Part shown: positions 10,821 to 22,397 of the stretch, piece after piece | How the letters are laid out: each line of letters begins with the position of its first letter | Position numbering within the stretch: the stretch's first letter is position 1 | Source: Rhododendron vialii | Lineage: Eukaryota; Streptophyta; Magnoliopsida; Ericales; Ericaceae | DNA length: 64,000 nucleotides | Assembly (NCBI RefSeq): GCF_030253575.1 | Contig: NC_080559.1 | Coordinates: 14,359,001-14,423,000, forward strand | Direction: 5' to 3' | Program-made: the position numbers and the translations under genes | Notes under the pieces: generated by a model | Told to the model about the DNA's origin: nothing | Databases searched by the model: none | What the model saw: only the letters and a program-made list of their open reading frames with translations

Positions 10821-11650
10821 GGGGTGTCGATTTCAATCCGGGCCTATATGAGTCATCATTTGCGTCTTATGTCCATTTTGTGACATTTTTCTAGCTTTTA
10901 AATCCATACTTGTTTCGGGATGCTTTTTCCGGTTTCGTCTATTGTACAGGTCATTGTACATCTATTTGACCTTACACAAGCATTATTTTCACCTATCTAA
11001 AGGGCTATAGTGAGTTTCGGCACGGTAATGCCCAAAATTTCATTATTTTCCATGCGTATAAGGGTCTGCGTTGTATCTTGGGGCTTTTTCTCCCTTTTCG
11101 TTCGAGCTATGCGGGTCTGTACATATATGTGTGTCTGCATGTCGGTTCAGGTCGCTTGTCAATGCAAATTGGATATTAGTGGTTAGTTTTTGTATTCTCT
11201 TAAACACTTGCAAAAGAGAGTCAATAAATTGGAAAAATGCAACTTTTATATTGCTACCACTAGCATCTGTAATCCGCATAGCAGTGGAATCTCGTGCACA
11301 GAAAGCGCACATTGGTCCAAGGCCAAGCAAAGCATCTATGGGGCACATCTGCCCAAGCATCGAAGACAGGGCGCGCAAGCCCAATGCCGTTACTATATCA
11401 ATTGGGCACGCCGACCCACTCAATGTCTCTTTGTCTGGGTGCGCATCTTAGAAGCAAAAGACAGTAAAGTACTAGGGCTCAGTGATAGTTCTTAAGTATC
11501 GTTGTCCTCTTAGGAGCCGCCCTTAGCTAGGGTCTATATTTTCAGTTTGTGTATTCATATAGCATACATCTTTGCATATTGTGTATATTCAACTATTGAA
11601 AATAAGAAGGTGGCCAGTTTGTGGGAGTTTATGCCCGAATGGTTTCCATA
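10821..11650 (+). other. Interior of the Tat-like element, resumed after the solo LTR
   Basis: Continues the retroelement 3' region. Short ORFs in both directions have no recognisable domain. The sequence is less AT-rich than the inserted LTR. No gene called. Confidence 0.4.
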
Positions 11651-11659
11651 AAGTATTTG

Positions 11660-11880
11660 TTTGCCAACAGACACGATTGGAAAATCTCCTGTGGTATCGT
11701 TATCTTTGTTTAGCGGAGGTAATGGAAATCTCCCTAATCCTCGATTTGTTTGCCGACAGATGCAATTTAAAAATCTCCTGTGGTATCGTTATCGTTGTTT
11801 AGCGAAGGCAATGGAAATCTACCTAATCCTTGATTTGTTTGCCGACGGATGCGATTGAAAATCTTCTACGGCATTGTTCT
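11660..11880. repeat. 89-bp tandem repeat, about 2.4 copies
   Basis: TTTGCCRACAGAYGCRATT starts at 11,660, 11,749 and 11,838, 89 bp apart, and AATCTCCTGTGGTATCGTTATC is repeated within each full unit. It lies in the 3' untranslated part of the element, ahead of the 58-bp array. Confidence 0.8.
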
Positions 11881-11929
11881 CATAGCAAGATGCGATAAAA
11901 TCTTCTGCGGAACAAATCAACGACAGCCG

Positions 11930-12345
11930 GTCCTGTCCAACTCAACGACGATTAGCCATATCGTCCATCTCAATCATTCAGCGATGATCAGCCATATCAT
12001 CAATGATGGTCAGCCATATCGTCCATCTCAATCATTCAGCGATGATCAGCCATATCATCAACGATGGTCAGCCATATTGTCCATCTCAATCATTCAGCGA
12101 TGATCAGTCATATCATCACCAACGATCAGTCATATCATCCATCTCAGTCATTCAGCGATGGTCAGCTATATCATCAGCAACGGTCAGCCATATCGTCCAT
12201 CTCAGTTATTCAGCGATGGTCAACTATATCATCAACGATAGTCAGTCATATCGTCCATCTCAATCATTCAGCGATGGTCAACCATATCATTAACGACGGT
12301 CAGCCATATCGTCCATTTCCATCCATCAACGATGATCAGCCATAT
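11930..12345. repeat. 58-bp minisatellite in the retroelement 3' UTR
   Basis: TCGTCCATCTCAATCATTCA, with small changes, recurs at 11,961, 12,019, 12,077, 12,135, 12,193, 12,251 and 12,309, a strict 58-bp period. Each unit contains two related halves, GCGATGATCAGCCATATCATC and AACGATGGTCAGCCATATCG, so the base unit is about 29 bp. More degenerate units continue to about 12,470. Tat/Ogre elements are known for such arrays between pol and the 3' LTR, and they can seed satellite DNA. The ORFs across it are repeat artefacts. Confidence 0.9.
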
Positions 12346-12479
12346 CAACAACGATTAGCCATATTCCTTTCAATCCGTCAATGACGATCATAATATCGTC
12401 CGCGTTCACTCCCTCAACGACGATCAGAATATCGTCCTTTCAGGCCCCAACGACGATCAGAATATCGTTCGATGATCCA

Positions 12480-12954
12480 CCCATCCGCAAATAATCATTC
12501 CCCAGGAGATTCCGCCTTGGCCTGCCCTGAACAACTACCTCTACATCAGTCTAGCTTCACGTGCATCTTCCAGCAGCCTTATTGCTCTGTCTTGGATGGT
12601 CTTTGATAAGGAGATTGGCTCTGATTCCTAACAGATGGAATTCAACCTACCTGACACGACCTACCTGTGTTTGTTGGAATGCTTTGTGCCGAGGATAGTT
12701 TGATCCCCAGCAACGACGGCCTGCCCCATCCAAATCTGCAGCGACAGCCTGTCCTGTCCAAATTCGATCAACAAGCGACGATTCACTCGTCCACTTCTAC
12801 TTCCATCCCCAGCAATGGACCGTCCGGCCATTCCTCCAATCAGGTTTCTTAAGTTTACTTGTCTACTTTGCAAGCATGCTCTGTTCTAGATTGCCTTGAA
12901 GGGTGTCTAAAAATCTTTGACGTCACTTGTACCAAGTCGATGGTGCTTCAAGTG
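12480..12954 (+). other. Retroelement 3' untranslated end
   Basis: No gene seen. It contains degenerate copies of a CAGCGACAGCCTGTCCTGTC string that also occurs near 11,925, and it leads to the polypurine tract. Confidence 0.4.
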
Positions 12955-12971
12955 CCGTCAAAGAGGGCTAC
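12955..12971 (+). other. Polypurine tract
   Basis: CAAAGAGGGCTAC sits directly before the TGTTGACACC start of the 3' LTR. Position and purine content fit the plus-strand primer of reverse transcription. From memory, related elements have AAAGGGGGCTA here. Confidence 0.65.
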
Positions 12972-14845
12972 TGTTGACACCCCAATCTGGGATCCAGATT
13001 AGTTTACTTACGGTATTTGATTCCTCAATGATGAAACGGATTAAGAACACTCCGGGAATGATAAGTGTTTGAGCTTTGAGTGTTTGCAAAACCCTTGAAC
13101 CTAATCCTAAGCCACTTAAAAAAGCCAAAAACCCTATTGACACGCGTTGGTTCAAAACCATCGCGCGCGGATCAAGCTGCCAGGTGTGGTCAACAGTCAA
13201 AGCTTGACCGTTGACCCACGTACGGGTTGGTTTGGCACGCGCGCGCCAATATGGCACCAGCTCGTGCAGGTTAACCGGACCAGTGGTGGTCAACAGTCAA
13301 AGCTTGACTGTTGACCCACGCGCGCCAGGGCGCAACCTGCGCGCGCCAGACTGGCTCCCACGTGCGCCGGTCAAAACCTGTCCCCATCACCTTTATTGGT
13401 AGATAAGCTTAACCATCAAGTAACCCTCAGCCAGCCTCATGGGCTGGCTAAACTCCTCTCCTTGCACCAACCAGATTCACCTCCGTCTCCTCCAATATAT
13501 ACTCCCCTTTGTTTCTCTTTCAAAAGGTTCAAGTTTTGTGAAAGGGTTACACCCTAAGCATCAAAGAGCATAGCTTGTTCTATCGCTTCCATTACTCAAA
13601 AACAACACAAATACCTCAAACAATCTCAACCTCAACTAAAAGTTCAAACACTTTTCAAACCTCAAAGACCAAAGGTATAGCTTGCCTTTGTTCTACTCTA
13701 TGTTCTGATCCCTGAGGGGGGCTGGCAGGGTCAAGGCTGGTAATCAATACCGGTCCTGGCCCTAAAGCTGGCAAGGTCTCAAAAACCGTCTTGGTAGGAA
13801 CCAGCACGCGTCGATCCCATTCTCGCGAGTGCTACTCCATGGCTGCACGTGCAGGTCCGCGTAGGGATTGGTGTCCCACTGTTTTATGCTTTTATTACAT
13901 ATAGGTCACTATTAAGCATGATAACAACCAATTTACTACTTTCTTTTGTTAAAACTGCTAGCTTTTAATTCAATATTCATATCTGCTGCTATGGAGTACC
14001 CCTGAGATCTTTCTGGACTTGTCCCAAAATCCAGGATGAGCAAAACCAAACACTGGAAAGTTGACTCATACTAGCGCGCGCCGGTCAGTCCTTGATGAGT
14101 GAGTGGTCTTTGCTTTGGTAACTTAGCCTTAGGCCGTTGTTTTGTCTCCACACTATTTATGGGGTGTTTTGTTAATTTGTAGGACTCTTCAGCCATTTAA
14201 ACTGTATATTATAACTGCTTAGACTGCTTGGTTTGTCCTAGGTGTGTACTGGTCCTTCCAGAGCCAAAAAGAGGCTAAAAATAGAATCTGTGAGTGAAGC
14301 AAACTCATGCACGCATGTTGTGGACTCGCGCGCGCCAGAGTGAACTGCATGCAGTGGCTTTGGTCAGTGCATGCAAGTTCTTCCTTGCGCGCGTAAAATC
14401 CAGATGTGTGTGCTGGGTTTGGTTCTATTCAACAGAAACTGGTTTTATCCTATTTACTGCTTTCGCATCCATGCTATCGATCACATCTTGCAAATTGTGT
14501 TACAGTTTTAATCCCCATTAAATGTTCTCCCGTCCTGAATGGCTAAAGAATTGATTAATCAAACAGAATCACAAATGTTTTCGCAAATGCCTAAGTAGAG
14601 ACCGATCTCTGGATTGGGCAAGAGGGGTGCCTTAAAACCCTTCCCCTCTCGTAACTTGGCTTCCGAACCCAGATATAGTTATGACAGATTGGCGCCTTCA
14701 CCTTTTTCAAATCAAATAGCGAGCGTTTCAAGTTCAGTTCCTTGGGTGTCGAACCTTCAAACCCATGTGGAGACTTTGCATTGAGCGCTCGTCTGCCAAA
14801 AAAGCGCGCTCATCGATCCGCCTTTTTCCGGGCATGTTGCCCACA
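12972..14845 (+). repeat. 3' LTR (1874 bp) of the Tat-like element
   Basis: It begins TGTTGACACCCC and ends GGGCATGTTGCCCACA, with TG...CA ends. The last ~414 bases match the 5' LTR remnant at 1118-1533. AATATATACTCC at about 13,493-13,504 is a plausible plus-strand TATA box. The LTR has several CGCGCGCC strings and two copies of GTGGTCAACAGTCAAAGCTTGAC (13,185 and 13,286). The following GATTA could be one copy of the target-site duplication, but its partner is not visible. Confidence 0.8.
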
Positions 14846-15789
14846 GATTAATAGAACTTTATATTGGTTTGGTTTTCTTATATTGTGATTGTTGCTGTAA
14901 AAATTGTTAAGTATTAACTCTTTAAGGGCACACTTTTTTTTGTTGGCCTTGGGCACTAAAAACCATTGGGCCTGCCCTTGGTATCAACCACCCCTTATTG
15001 CGAAAAGAAGACGAGAAAACATATTTTCGAGAATCTTGCCGTTTTCGTAAATTGGAACATTTAGTAATATTTCAAAACTCCTAAATCTTAGACCCCATTC
15101 TAATCCTGAAAATACTTTCAAAACATTTAGTAATATTCATTATTTGGTTTGGAGATTTTTTTTAGCTAAGAAATCCCTTCGATTAAAATAAAAAAGTTTA
15201 AGAGATCGCTAAACATTTCCATTCCGGGCAAGGGGGTGAGATTTGAACCCTCACCACATAAACGGCCTATTGTCTGCCCAACAACTGGATTAGGAGACAT
15301 CTTCAATTGGGTTGGAGTTAGCTTGAATAGATTATCCTTCACAATTGTTATATATTGTATTATTTTTATACTCTCAAATAATAATAAAATAATGTACAGC
15401 TATAGTATTAAGTTTGGAATGCACCAATACACACACGTACATATACATAGAGAGAGAGATATTATTGATGTGGAGTTAATAAATGGGCTAAATAGACATG
15501 GTGAATTCGTAAGGGCCTAAAGGTTCTGTTTTCTCTATTTGCATCAACCTAAATAAGGCAATAGAAAACTTGTCACATTATTGCATTAGTTATTCTAGCT
15601 TCACTAGCCGAAGTCTAGAATTTTTAAGGGGCTAAAGTTTCAATCTATCCTATTTGCATCAACCTGAAATTTGAAAGAAACCACAAAAGAATGAAAACCA
15701 AAGTGTCTTAACGAATAAAAAAACCCAGGTAGGTAGTTTACATTATTGCGTGATAGGTTTAAGCTGAGAAGCAATAATAGAATGTTATT
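14846..15789. other. AT-rich intergenic DNA
   Basis: No gene or clear repeat seen. A few ORFs are too short and lack recognisable features. Confidence 0.4.
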
Positions 15790-16036
15790 ACTCCTGTCGT
15801 CCCTTTTTAAATGTCCAGCTTTATAACTCCAACTTATTAAAGAGATATCATCATTAGACCTTTCATATCAACTTTTACCTCTACTTTTCCTACTTACTAT
15901 CTATAGAGATATCATGACTATACTTTTACGCACTAACTTTTTAAAATGAAATCAAATTTTAGGGGCAAAATGGAAAATGCACCAATTTTTACCCACTAAC
16001 TTTAAAAAATGGATATTTATTAAGAGACAACCCAAG
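15790..16036. mobile_element. Degraded Stowaway-type MITE (tentative)
   Basis: The left edge, ACTCCTGTCGTCCCTTTTTAA, resembles the Stowaway consensus start CTCCCTCCGTCCC. The right side (AAAAAATGGATATTTATTAAG) is a weak inverse of it. AAAGAGATATCATCA...ATAGAGATATCATGA is repeated inside. Boundaries are uncertain. Confidence 0.4.
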
Positions 16037-17430
16037 TCGGGCTCATGTGTTCTAAAACTCCATCGTTATATGAAAAAAAAAGAAGCATTTAGCATGTAAA
16101 ATCACATGTCTTAGGCCATCTAACGCGTTCCAAAAGATTAAGAATTTGGGACTTAAATTCTCTATCCACCCTATGAAGAAAATATTAAAAAAATATTGAA
16201 TAAGGATGGCTTTTCGTTTTTTATTTATTTGGGTTGAAATTGTCAAACTATGCAAATAAGATAATGCGCAATAAGGACGACACTCAAAACCAACAAGTCT
16301 CAAGCCTCACCCAAAATGTCTATGTTTCTACTTGGAAGTATAATTTTCATTACTTGTTCATATAGTTAGCATGTAAATAATAATCTCATAATTTATTACT
16401 TGAATTAGTGAAAATTGAAATACACGCATACAATCGTATCAAATTTTCTCAATTTTTTTATACTTGAGAAAAAAGTACACACGTGTTTTAGTTATCCAAG
16501 AAAACAAATAAATAAACTATGTCGGGCTCTTGTGTGCTAAAAATTGATTGCATATATAAATATAAAAAAAAACATTTAGGATGCAAAATGACACGTCTTA
16601 GGCCATCTAACGTGTTCCAAACGAACAGCATGACATCAATTGACATAATAAAAATTACCTTAGGATCCCGAAAAGCCTTCTCTCGGCCTATATCACCATA
16701 TCAAAGACGCTAAAAAAGAAAGACAAATTAGAGGTTGCACCACACCAAACTAATTACATAGTGAGTACCACATACACAATAATTCCATCAAATATTTAGC
16801 TCACAACAAAAGATCACACAAAATCATGCCATATTTGAAAGGGCAGCTAACCTCTCATGGAGTAGAATCTAGACCCCTAACTTCTCGTCCCATCTTCCTC
16901 CGGTTCTTCTTCGACAGACACCTATTTATTAGATCAAAATAATTCCATTTAGTTTGAACCAACAAAGCCAACATATCATGTGGCTAATTGGTCGGTTTTT
17001 AAAGCCAACAAAGTCAAACTTGTTTTTAAAGCTATAGAATCGTAGATAATTCCATTTACTTTTACCCAACAAAGCCGACATATCAAGCTGGAGGATAAGT
17101 TTAACCTATGAAGCACGGGCACTCCAGAAATATCGCCGTACACGCACCGGGTACGGGTACGGCGTCGGTACTGCAAAATCCTAACGGGTACTTTTGGTAT
17201 CTTTAGGTACGACAAGGGTACTCCGTCAGTACACCTTGGGTACTTTGCAGGTACATTTTAGCCCAAAATGAAAGAGAGAGACCGAGAGATAAGAGAGATG
17301 AGACGAGGGAGGAGAGAATATATATGTGTACTATGGTAAATTACCCAATAGGTCCTTTTGCGGGGTTTTTGTTGGTAAAATGGGTTTATGTTTCATTTTA
17401 TGCGATAAAAAAAGTAAAAAATTATATTTA
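16037..17430. other. AT-rich intergenic DNA
   Basis: No gene seen. GTGTGCTAAAA...GCATTTAG...CACGTCTTAGGCCATCTAACGTGTTCCAAA at about 16,528-16,621 repeats, in diverged form, a block at about 16,048-16,134, so an old ~90-bp direct duplication about 480 bp apart is present. GGGTACGGGTA-type strings lie near 17,140-17,250. Confidence 0.4.
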
Positions 17431-17446
17431 TATATATATATATATA

Positions 17447-17803
17447 CAGTCCGGATCTCCTAAGGGATCCCGCACGGCCTTACCGTGCGGGACTCCCCTT
17501 TCCCAATCGAATTGCGACGATCCGAGCCGCTCAAAGTGATCAGAACGTGATTTTAAGGGTACCCGCTAGAAATCAGAAAAAAAAATGATCGGGAAGGGCT
17601 TGATCCGAACAGTTTTTTATTGAACGGTTCAGTAAAAAACTGCTCGGATCAAGCCCTTTCTGATCATTTTTTTTTTCTGATTTCTCGCGGGTACCTTTAA
17701 AATCACGTTCTGCACACTTTGAACGGCTCGGATCGTCGCAATTTGATCGGGAAAGGAGAGTCCCGCACAGTAAGGCTGTGCGGGATCCCTCATTGGATCC
17801 TAA

Positions 17804-17805
<2 letters not shown>
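17447..17805. mobile_element. Foldback MITE (~359 bp) in a TA/TG microsatellite
   Basis: The two halves are inverted copies with arms of about 170 bp, from GGGATCCCGCACGGCCTTAC on the left to TAAGGCTGTGCGGGATCCC on the right, and a centre near GAACGGTTCAGT. Each arm tip also contains its own hairpin, TCCCGCACGGCCTTACCGTGCGGGA-like. It is flanked by (TA)n at 17,425-17,445 and (TG)n(TA)n at 17,804-17,850, so the TSD cannot be read. It has no coding capacity. Confidence 0.8.
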
Positions 17806-17849
<44 letters not shown>

Positions 17850-18439
17850 TCGTTTTACCCGTACCTTACTTTTTTGGAATTTTGCTATTTTTCGTACCCA
17901 TACTGGGTATCGGTACCCGTGCTCCATAGAGTTTAACCTACTTTATCTACCTGATTAGCCGGTTCAAATTAGGATGGGGGTACAAATCATTTTCGTCCCT
18001 TGTGAAGAAAGTAGAAGCCTCTTACCATTGGTATCACTGTATAATTTACCTCCTTCGTCACGTAAAAATAGGAATAAAACAACGAATTAGCATGGTGGCC
18101 TTTCGTATTGGATCAACTGTTGGGGTATATAATTACAACTACCTGGATCATATTCGACATTAGGTGTTTTCTAAAATAAAGAGAAAGGAGATAGAACTAA
18201 ATAAATTGTAATATTAAATTGATCTTATAAAAGGGACGAGTGATAAAACTAAGCAAAATTTGTTAATCATTTGAAAACCAAATTCAGCTATGGAGCCACC
18301 AAGTCCTATCCTCTTTGTTAGGGCAATACTATTTAACTTGAGTCAAAGTGTCCCCCAATTCTGAAAATTTGCATGTCCAAATATGATTGGCCAGTTGTGT
18401 ATCTGTGTCGATTTTAGTTAAATACGTACCAACTAAGTT
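17806..18439. other. Microsatellite and AT-rich DNA
   Basis: Starts with (TG)n(TA)n, then unassigned AT-rich sequence. TSD copy AAGTT for solo LTR 2 occupies 18,435-18,439. No gene seen. Confidence 0.5.
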
Positions 18440-18745
18440 TGTAACGTCCCCAATTTTGGGTACGTTAAAATAAACATTTTATTGATAAAATCAAATCGAG
18501 TCTGACTCATTATTACAATAAAACTCCCATAAGAGTTCAATAATTACACAAATGAAGAGGGTTCTAGGGTTTTTAACTACAGCTCCACCTGTTCCTCCAT
18601 CCTAGCCAGCTCCTCAGCTCCAAAAGCCTCCAAGGTGTACTGTTCATCTTGATCATCTACAAGGTCTGACACATTATACCGGCGTCACCACCAATATAAT
18701 ATGTCAGGATCACCAAAAAGGTAACACCATGAGCTACAATGCTCA

Positions 18746-18984
18746 GGCTCCGTTCCAGAAACCTTCTTAAAAAATAAGCAGCTTATTTCACATTTTCAAA
18801 CTCAAAAATAATGTAAATGAAAAATAATTTTTCAATTTTTTTTGCGTCGTATAAAAGATCTCAATGAGATCTTTCAAACAAGATCCATAGTGCATATTTT
18901 TAGATTTCAATAAGTCCCTCATTTTCAAGCTTGAAATTGCCTTCTTAAAAAATAAGGGCTTTTTTGGAGTTCCGGAACGGGGCC
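18746..18984. mobile_element. MITE with GGCYCCGTTCC ends, TSD TCA
   Basis: The left end GGCTCCGTTCCAGAAACCTT and right end AGTTCCGGAACGGGGCC are inverted copies, and TTCTTAAAAAATAAG is repeated in inverse orientation inside. TCA flanks it on both sides (18,743-18,745 and 18,985-18,987). It is absent from the matching spot of solo LTR 1, so the insertion came after that family spread. The 3-bp TSD and GGCC-like ends suggest PIF/Harbinger. Confidence 0.8.
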
Positions 18985-19211
18985 TCAATAGGATAATCTT
19001 TACCCACTAACCCTTGACTTACGAACAATAGGTCAAAAAACTAACGATTTTCACATAGATCACGCATACATAACAAAATGGTTAACAATGTTACATTTAC
19101 AATCAATATTCAACTAGCGTTGGTGTCCAAGATTCTCTGAGTTTCTCCTACGCGACTCGTCGTAGACCGTGTCACCATTTTCCATTTCTCGTATACCATA
19201 TCATTTCCAAA

Positions 19212-19600
19212 ATCGTTTTTTACACACCCAACCTCGGTTCCGCCGTTCCGGTCTCTCGAGTATCCTCACAATGGTTCCGCCGCACCGAGTTCCCATTGGC
19301 ACACAAAATTTTGCATTGGCTCTTCTCCGCAGATACCAAGCCATATTACCAATGAGATTACCACGTCCGGCCCTATTGGCAATCTTCACAATGGGCTACC
19401 AAGTCCGGCCACATTATGGTTTTCACAATCCACGCAATGGGCTACCAAGTCCGGCCACATTGCGAGTTTTCATCCTCACACCGGGCTACCAAGTCCGGCC
19501 ACGTTGCGGTTTTCGCAATCCACACGATGGGCTACCAAATCCGGCCGCATCGCGGTTTCCACACACACAATGGGCTACCAAGTCCAGCCACATTGCGGTT
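19212..19600. repeat. Short minisatellite region in solo LTR 2
   Basis: GGGCTACCAAGTCCGGCCACA recurs at about 19,392, 19,439, 19,484, 19,526 and 19,570 (period 42-47 bp). The GGTTCCGCC...CCATTGG module that is amplified ninefold in solo LTR 1 occurs here only once or twice. This looks like the unexpanded state. Confidence 0.8.
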
Positions 19601-20339
19601 TCAAACATATTTTACCATTAACACATCCTAGGTGTTATGTTTCTACTTTCTCGGTTATCATGTCTCGTTTTCATGCATAGACTCCGCGATAGGACAAAAA
19701 TATACATGAATCATTCATTATAATCTAACAAGATCATCCAACTCCATATTATATCTCAAATAATACAAGCAATTCATAACTCGAATACTTCAAATCAAAT
19801 GGTAAAGCTTACATTTTCGAAAATCGTTCATTCCTCCTTTTTGGAAAGTTCTAAACAACATTTGTTTATTCAAAGTAACAAGTTGATTATCTCAACATGC
19901 TCATACCTCCATCAGCGATAGTACATAGGTATTCCAAACATTTCAAGCAATAGATAATCTTATCTACTAGAGAAAATAGTTAGGGATGTTCCAGTTATAA
20001 GAGTATCCTACATTATACTTGGGATGGAGGATAAGGAGATCCTACCTTTCTTCTTGGCGGTAGTGCGGCTACGTTGACAATCGAGCGGAGTAACTTCCTA
20101 CGGTAGGCTTCCAGTAGTTTCGAAAGAGAAACGTTTCTCTTGAAACTAGATGTTGACTACTACTACTATTACTTTTGGATCGAGAGGGTGGTCGGGTGGC
20201 GGTTTAGTGGCGGCTTAGAACGAGTTTCTTGAAGAACTTCAAGAACAAGAAGAACTAAGCAAGAACAAAAGAAGAATACAAGTTTTTCTAGAGAGAGAAG
20301 TTGCTAGGTGAAGGTGTGAGTTGCATGGTTGGACCAGGG

Positions 20340-20350
20340 TGCTATTTATA
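20340..20350 (-). promoter_or_regulatory. Putative LTR TATA box, second copy
   Basis: The minus strand reads GCTATAAATAGC, at the same place as the box in solo LTR 1. Conservation between two independent insertions supports a real promoter element in the ancestral LTR. Confidence 0.5.
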
Positions 20351-20365
20351 GCAAAAGTCTTGGCT

Positions 20366-21330
20366 ATTACCCAAGGGATAAAATTTTTCTTTCTAGCAAT
20401 TATTGTCCAATGGGTAAAGATTTTCCTAATAAACTATTCTAATAAACACACGGTACTTGTAATAAAATAAGTATATATAAATCCAAGTACATATATATAT
20501 ATATATATATGTATAAATAAGTACTATGAAATCTAGGTAGATTTCCAAATCCAATAAAAAAAATACAAGATCAAAATCCTTGATTAAAATAATCCAAATT
20601 AGCACATGTTTCTTATTAAAGTAATGGATTTTGTACCTAGAGAATCCTAGGGTATTAAATCTACAAAGTACTTACACATATATATATTAGTATATCCACA
20701 CATGGAAATCTAGAAAATGGTTTGTTTAATAACCCTTGTACTCATTGGAAAGATTAACTCAATTATCCAAGGGGTAATATTTACCCTAGCATGTATTAAC
20801 CAATGGTTAAAAAAAAAAGATAATACTTGAATAAGACTTGAATGACTACATGTCCTTTTAATCAAATATATAATAGTACTATGAAATCTAGTAAGATTTT
20901 CAAGTATCCAATAAAAAATTATAAGATCAAAATTCTTTATTAAAATAATCCAATCAGGCACATGCCCCATTAAAATATTAGATTTTGTACTTTAGGAAAT
21001 CCTAGGGAAATCACACATATATATTTATATAAATATATCATGACATGGAAAATCTAGCAAATGATTATTAAAAAAAAACCTAGTACTTGTTGGCAAGACT
21101 AATACTATTATCCAATGGATAATAATTTTCCTAACGGTTAAAAACCAATGGATAAAAGGGTGAGGTACTTTATTCATTAAAATAATACCATGTCCTTTAA
21201 GCATAAGTATATATAACAATATATAACTATATATATGTACCTTTAACAAATCTAGTAAAGTACTCTTGGTAGAAATCTAGATTTACTCTATTGTTCAATG
21301 AATAAAAGTTTCCCTAACTTTTATCGACCA
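20366..21330. repeat. Dispersed CCAATGG pair motif, second LTR
   Basis: Boxes such as GTCCAATGGGTAA, AACCAATGGTTAA, ATCCAATGGATAA and AACCAATGGATAA recur in pairs around CCTAAC/CCTAGC cores (near 20,370/20,408, 20,766/20,798, 21,113/21,147 and 21,293/21,329). It parallels the array in solo LTR 1. Confidence 0.65.
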
Positions 21331-21629
21331 AAGGGTAAAGGTTAAAGGTCCAAAGGGTGCCACTAGGTTTGGAAGGTTCAAAAGGTTCAAGGAGGTTCAA
21401 AAGGCTCATCTAGGGTTAGGAGAAAGTAACTAAATGGTTAGAATTTAACTATACTTACCAAGTAGAATTTCTAACCAAGAAATATAAATTTTAAGGACTA
21501 AAAAATTTAGTTAAAACGGATTATAGAAATTTAAAAGGAATTTTAAAAATAAATCCAAGTAATTTCAAATAAAATTCAAATATTTAACGAAATTTTTATT
21601 TACTAAAAAATCAGGGTTGTTACAAAGTT

Positions 21630-22388
21630 TGATCGAATTGACAGTTAATGGGATTTATCAAACTTGCATACCAATTCGACACTAGGATTTCAATTGGGAA
21701 GATGTAATAGATGAATACGGCTTTTCAAAAGCCCCAACAAATTCAAACAAAAGCAAACTAAGAAAAATTAGAAGTTTAAAACTAAAAATGAACAAACAAT
21801 TACCTTTAGATCCTGAAGAGCTTCTAACAGCCTAGATCACCATATTGAATATGCTGGTACCCAAAAAACAAAAAGCACGACTAATTAGAGACAATACCAA
21901 ATCAAATGAAAAGGAGAAGCACTTTAGTATAAATCAACAGAAGATAGTGAATAAATCACTTGCAAACCTAACCTCGTTATTCATCAAATGATATAACTCG
22001 AAATTCCACTTCTTTTAATCGTAACCTCGTCAATTAATTCCCTCTGATAATCGATCTTTTCTCATCCCTAATCATCAAATCACCATCCTGCAATCACACC
22101 CATCTCAAATCTCCCATAAGGTAACACCACTTAGCCCCTTTGGATCAGGAGAAATGGTGTGATAAAAAGGGGAAGGAGCCAATCAAAAACTATCATTTTG
22201 GTGCCATTCTCTCCATTTCTCACCTAATGTACTCAATCGAAATGAGTGATTTTGGCAAGCACTCTAATCCTTTCCTTTCTTTTCTTTTCTTAAAACTAGG
22301 GACAAGACACGTGCTTCACATGAAACTATCGTGCCCGTTGGTTTAATTTTGGTATACCATAGCATGGAAACACACACTTGCTCAACAC
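21630..22388. other. Intergenic DNA
   Basis: No gene seen. The stretch ends with TSD copy GAGTACAAG for the MULE-like element (22,389-22,397). Confidence 0.4.
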
Positions 22389-22397
22389 GAGTACAAG

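Larger units (their letters stand above)
1118..14845 (+). mobile_element. Decayed Tat/Ogre-like Ty3 LTR retrotransposon with pol deleted
   Basis: The two ends are related LTR sequences: 1118-1533 aligns along its length with 14,432-14,845. Between them, in order, lie a primer-binding site, a long leader, broken gag, a pre-RT fragment, a 3' untranslated region with the GATACGTAGGCA motif typical of Tat-lineage elements, tandem repeats and a polypurine tract. Reverse transcriptase, RNase H and integrase are not recognisable, so this copy is non-autonomous and could only have moved with help in trans. A solo LTR of another family was inserted later at 6262-10,815. The 5' LTR is incomplete or chimeric, so the left boundary given is the start of LTR homology, not a true element end. 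Confidence 0.8.
18440..21624 (-). mobile_element. Solo LTR 2 (3185 bp), TSD AAGTT
   Basis: It begins TGTAACGTCCCCAATTTTGG and ends AAAATCAGGGTTGTTACA, and is flanked by AAGTT (18,435-18,439 and 21,625-21,629). It is collinear with solo LTR 1 over the ends, the ACATTATACCGGCGTC block, the CCGGCCACATTGCGG array, the GGTGGTCGGGTGGCGG block, the TATA region and the CCAATGG array. It lacks most of the minisatellite expansion and about 600 bp next to the TATA box that solo LTR 1 has. A MITE is inserted at 18,746-18,984. TATA orientation suggests minus-strand transcription. Confidence 0.8.

Noticed and set aside
11849..12384. Three overlapping ORFs with SQSFSDDQ repeats
   Set aside because: Translation of the 58-bp array; the period is not a multiple of three, so the frame rotates and no stable protein repeat exists.
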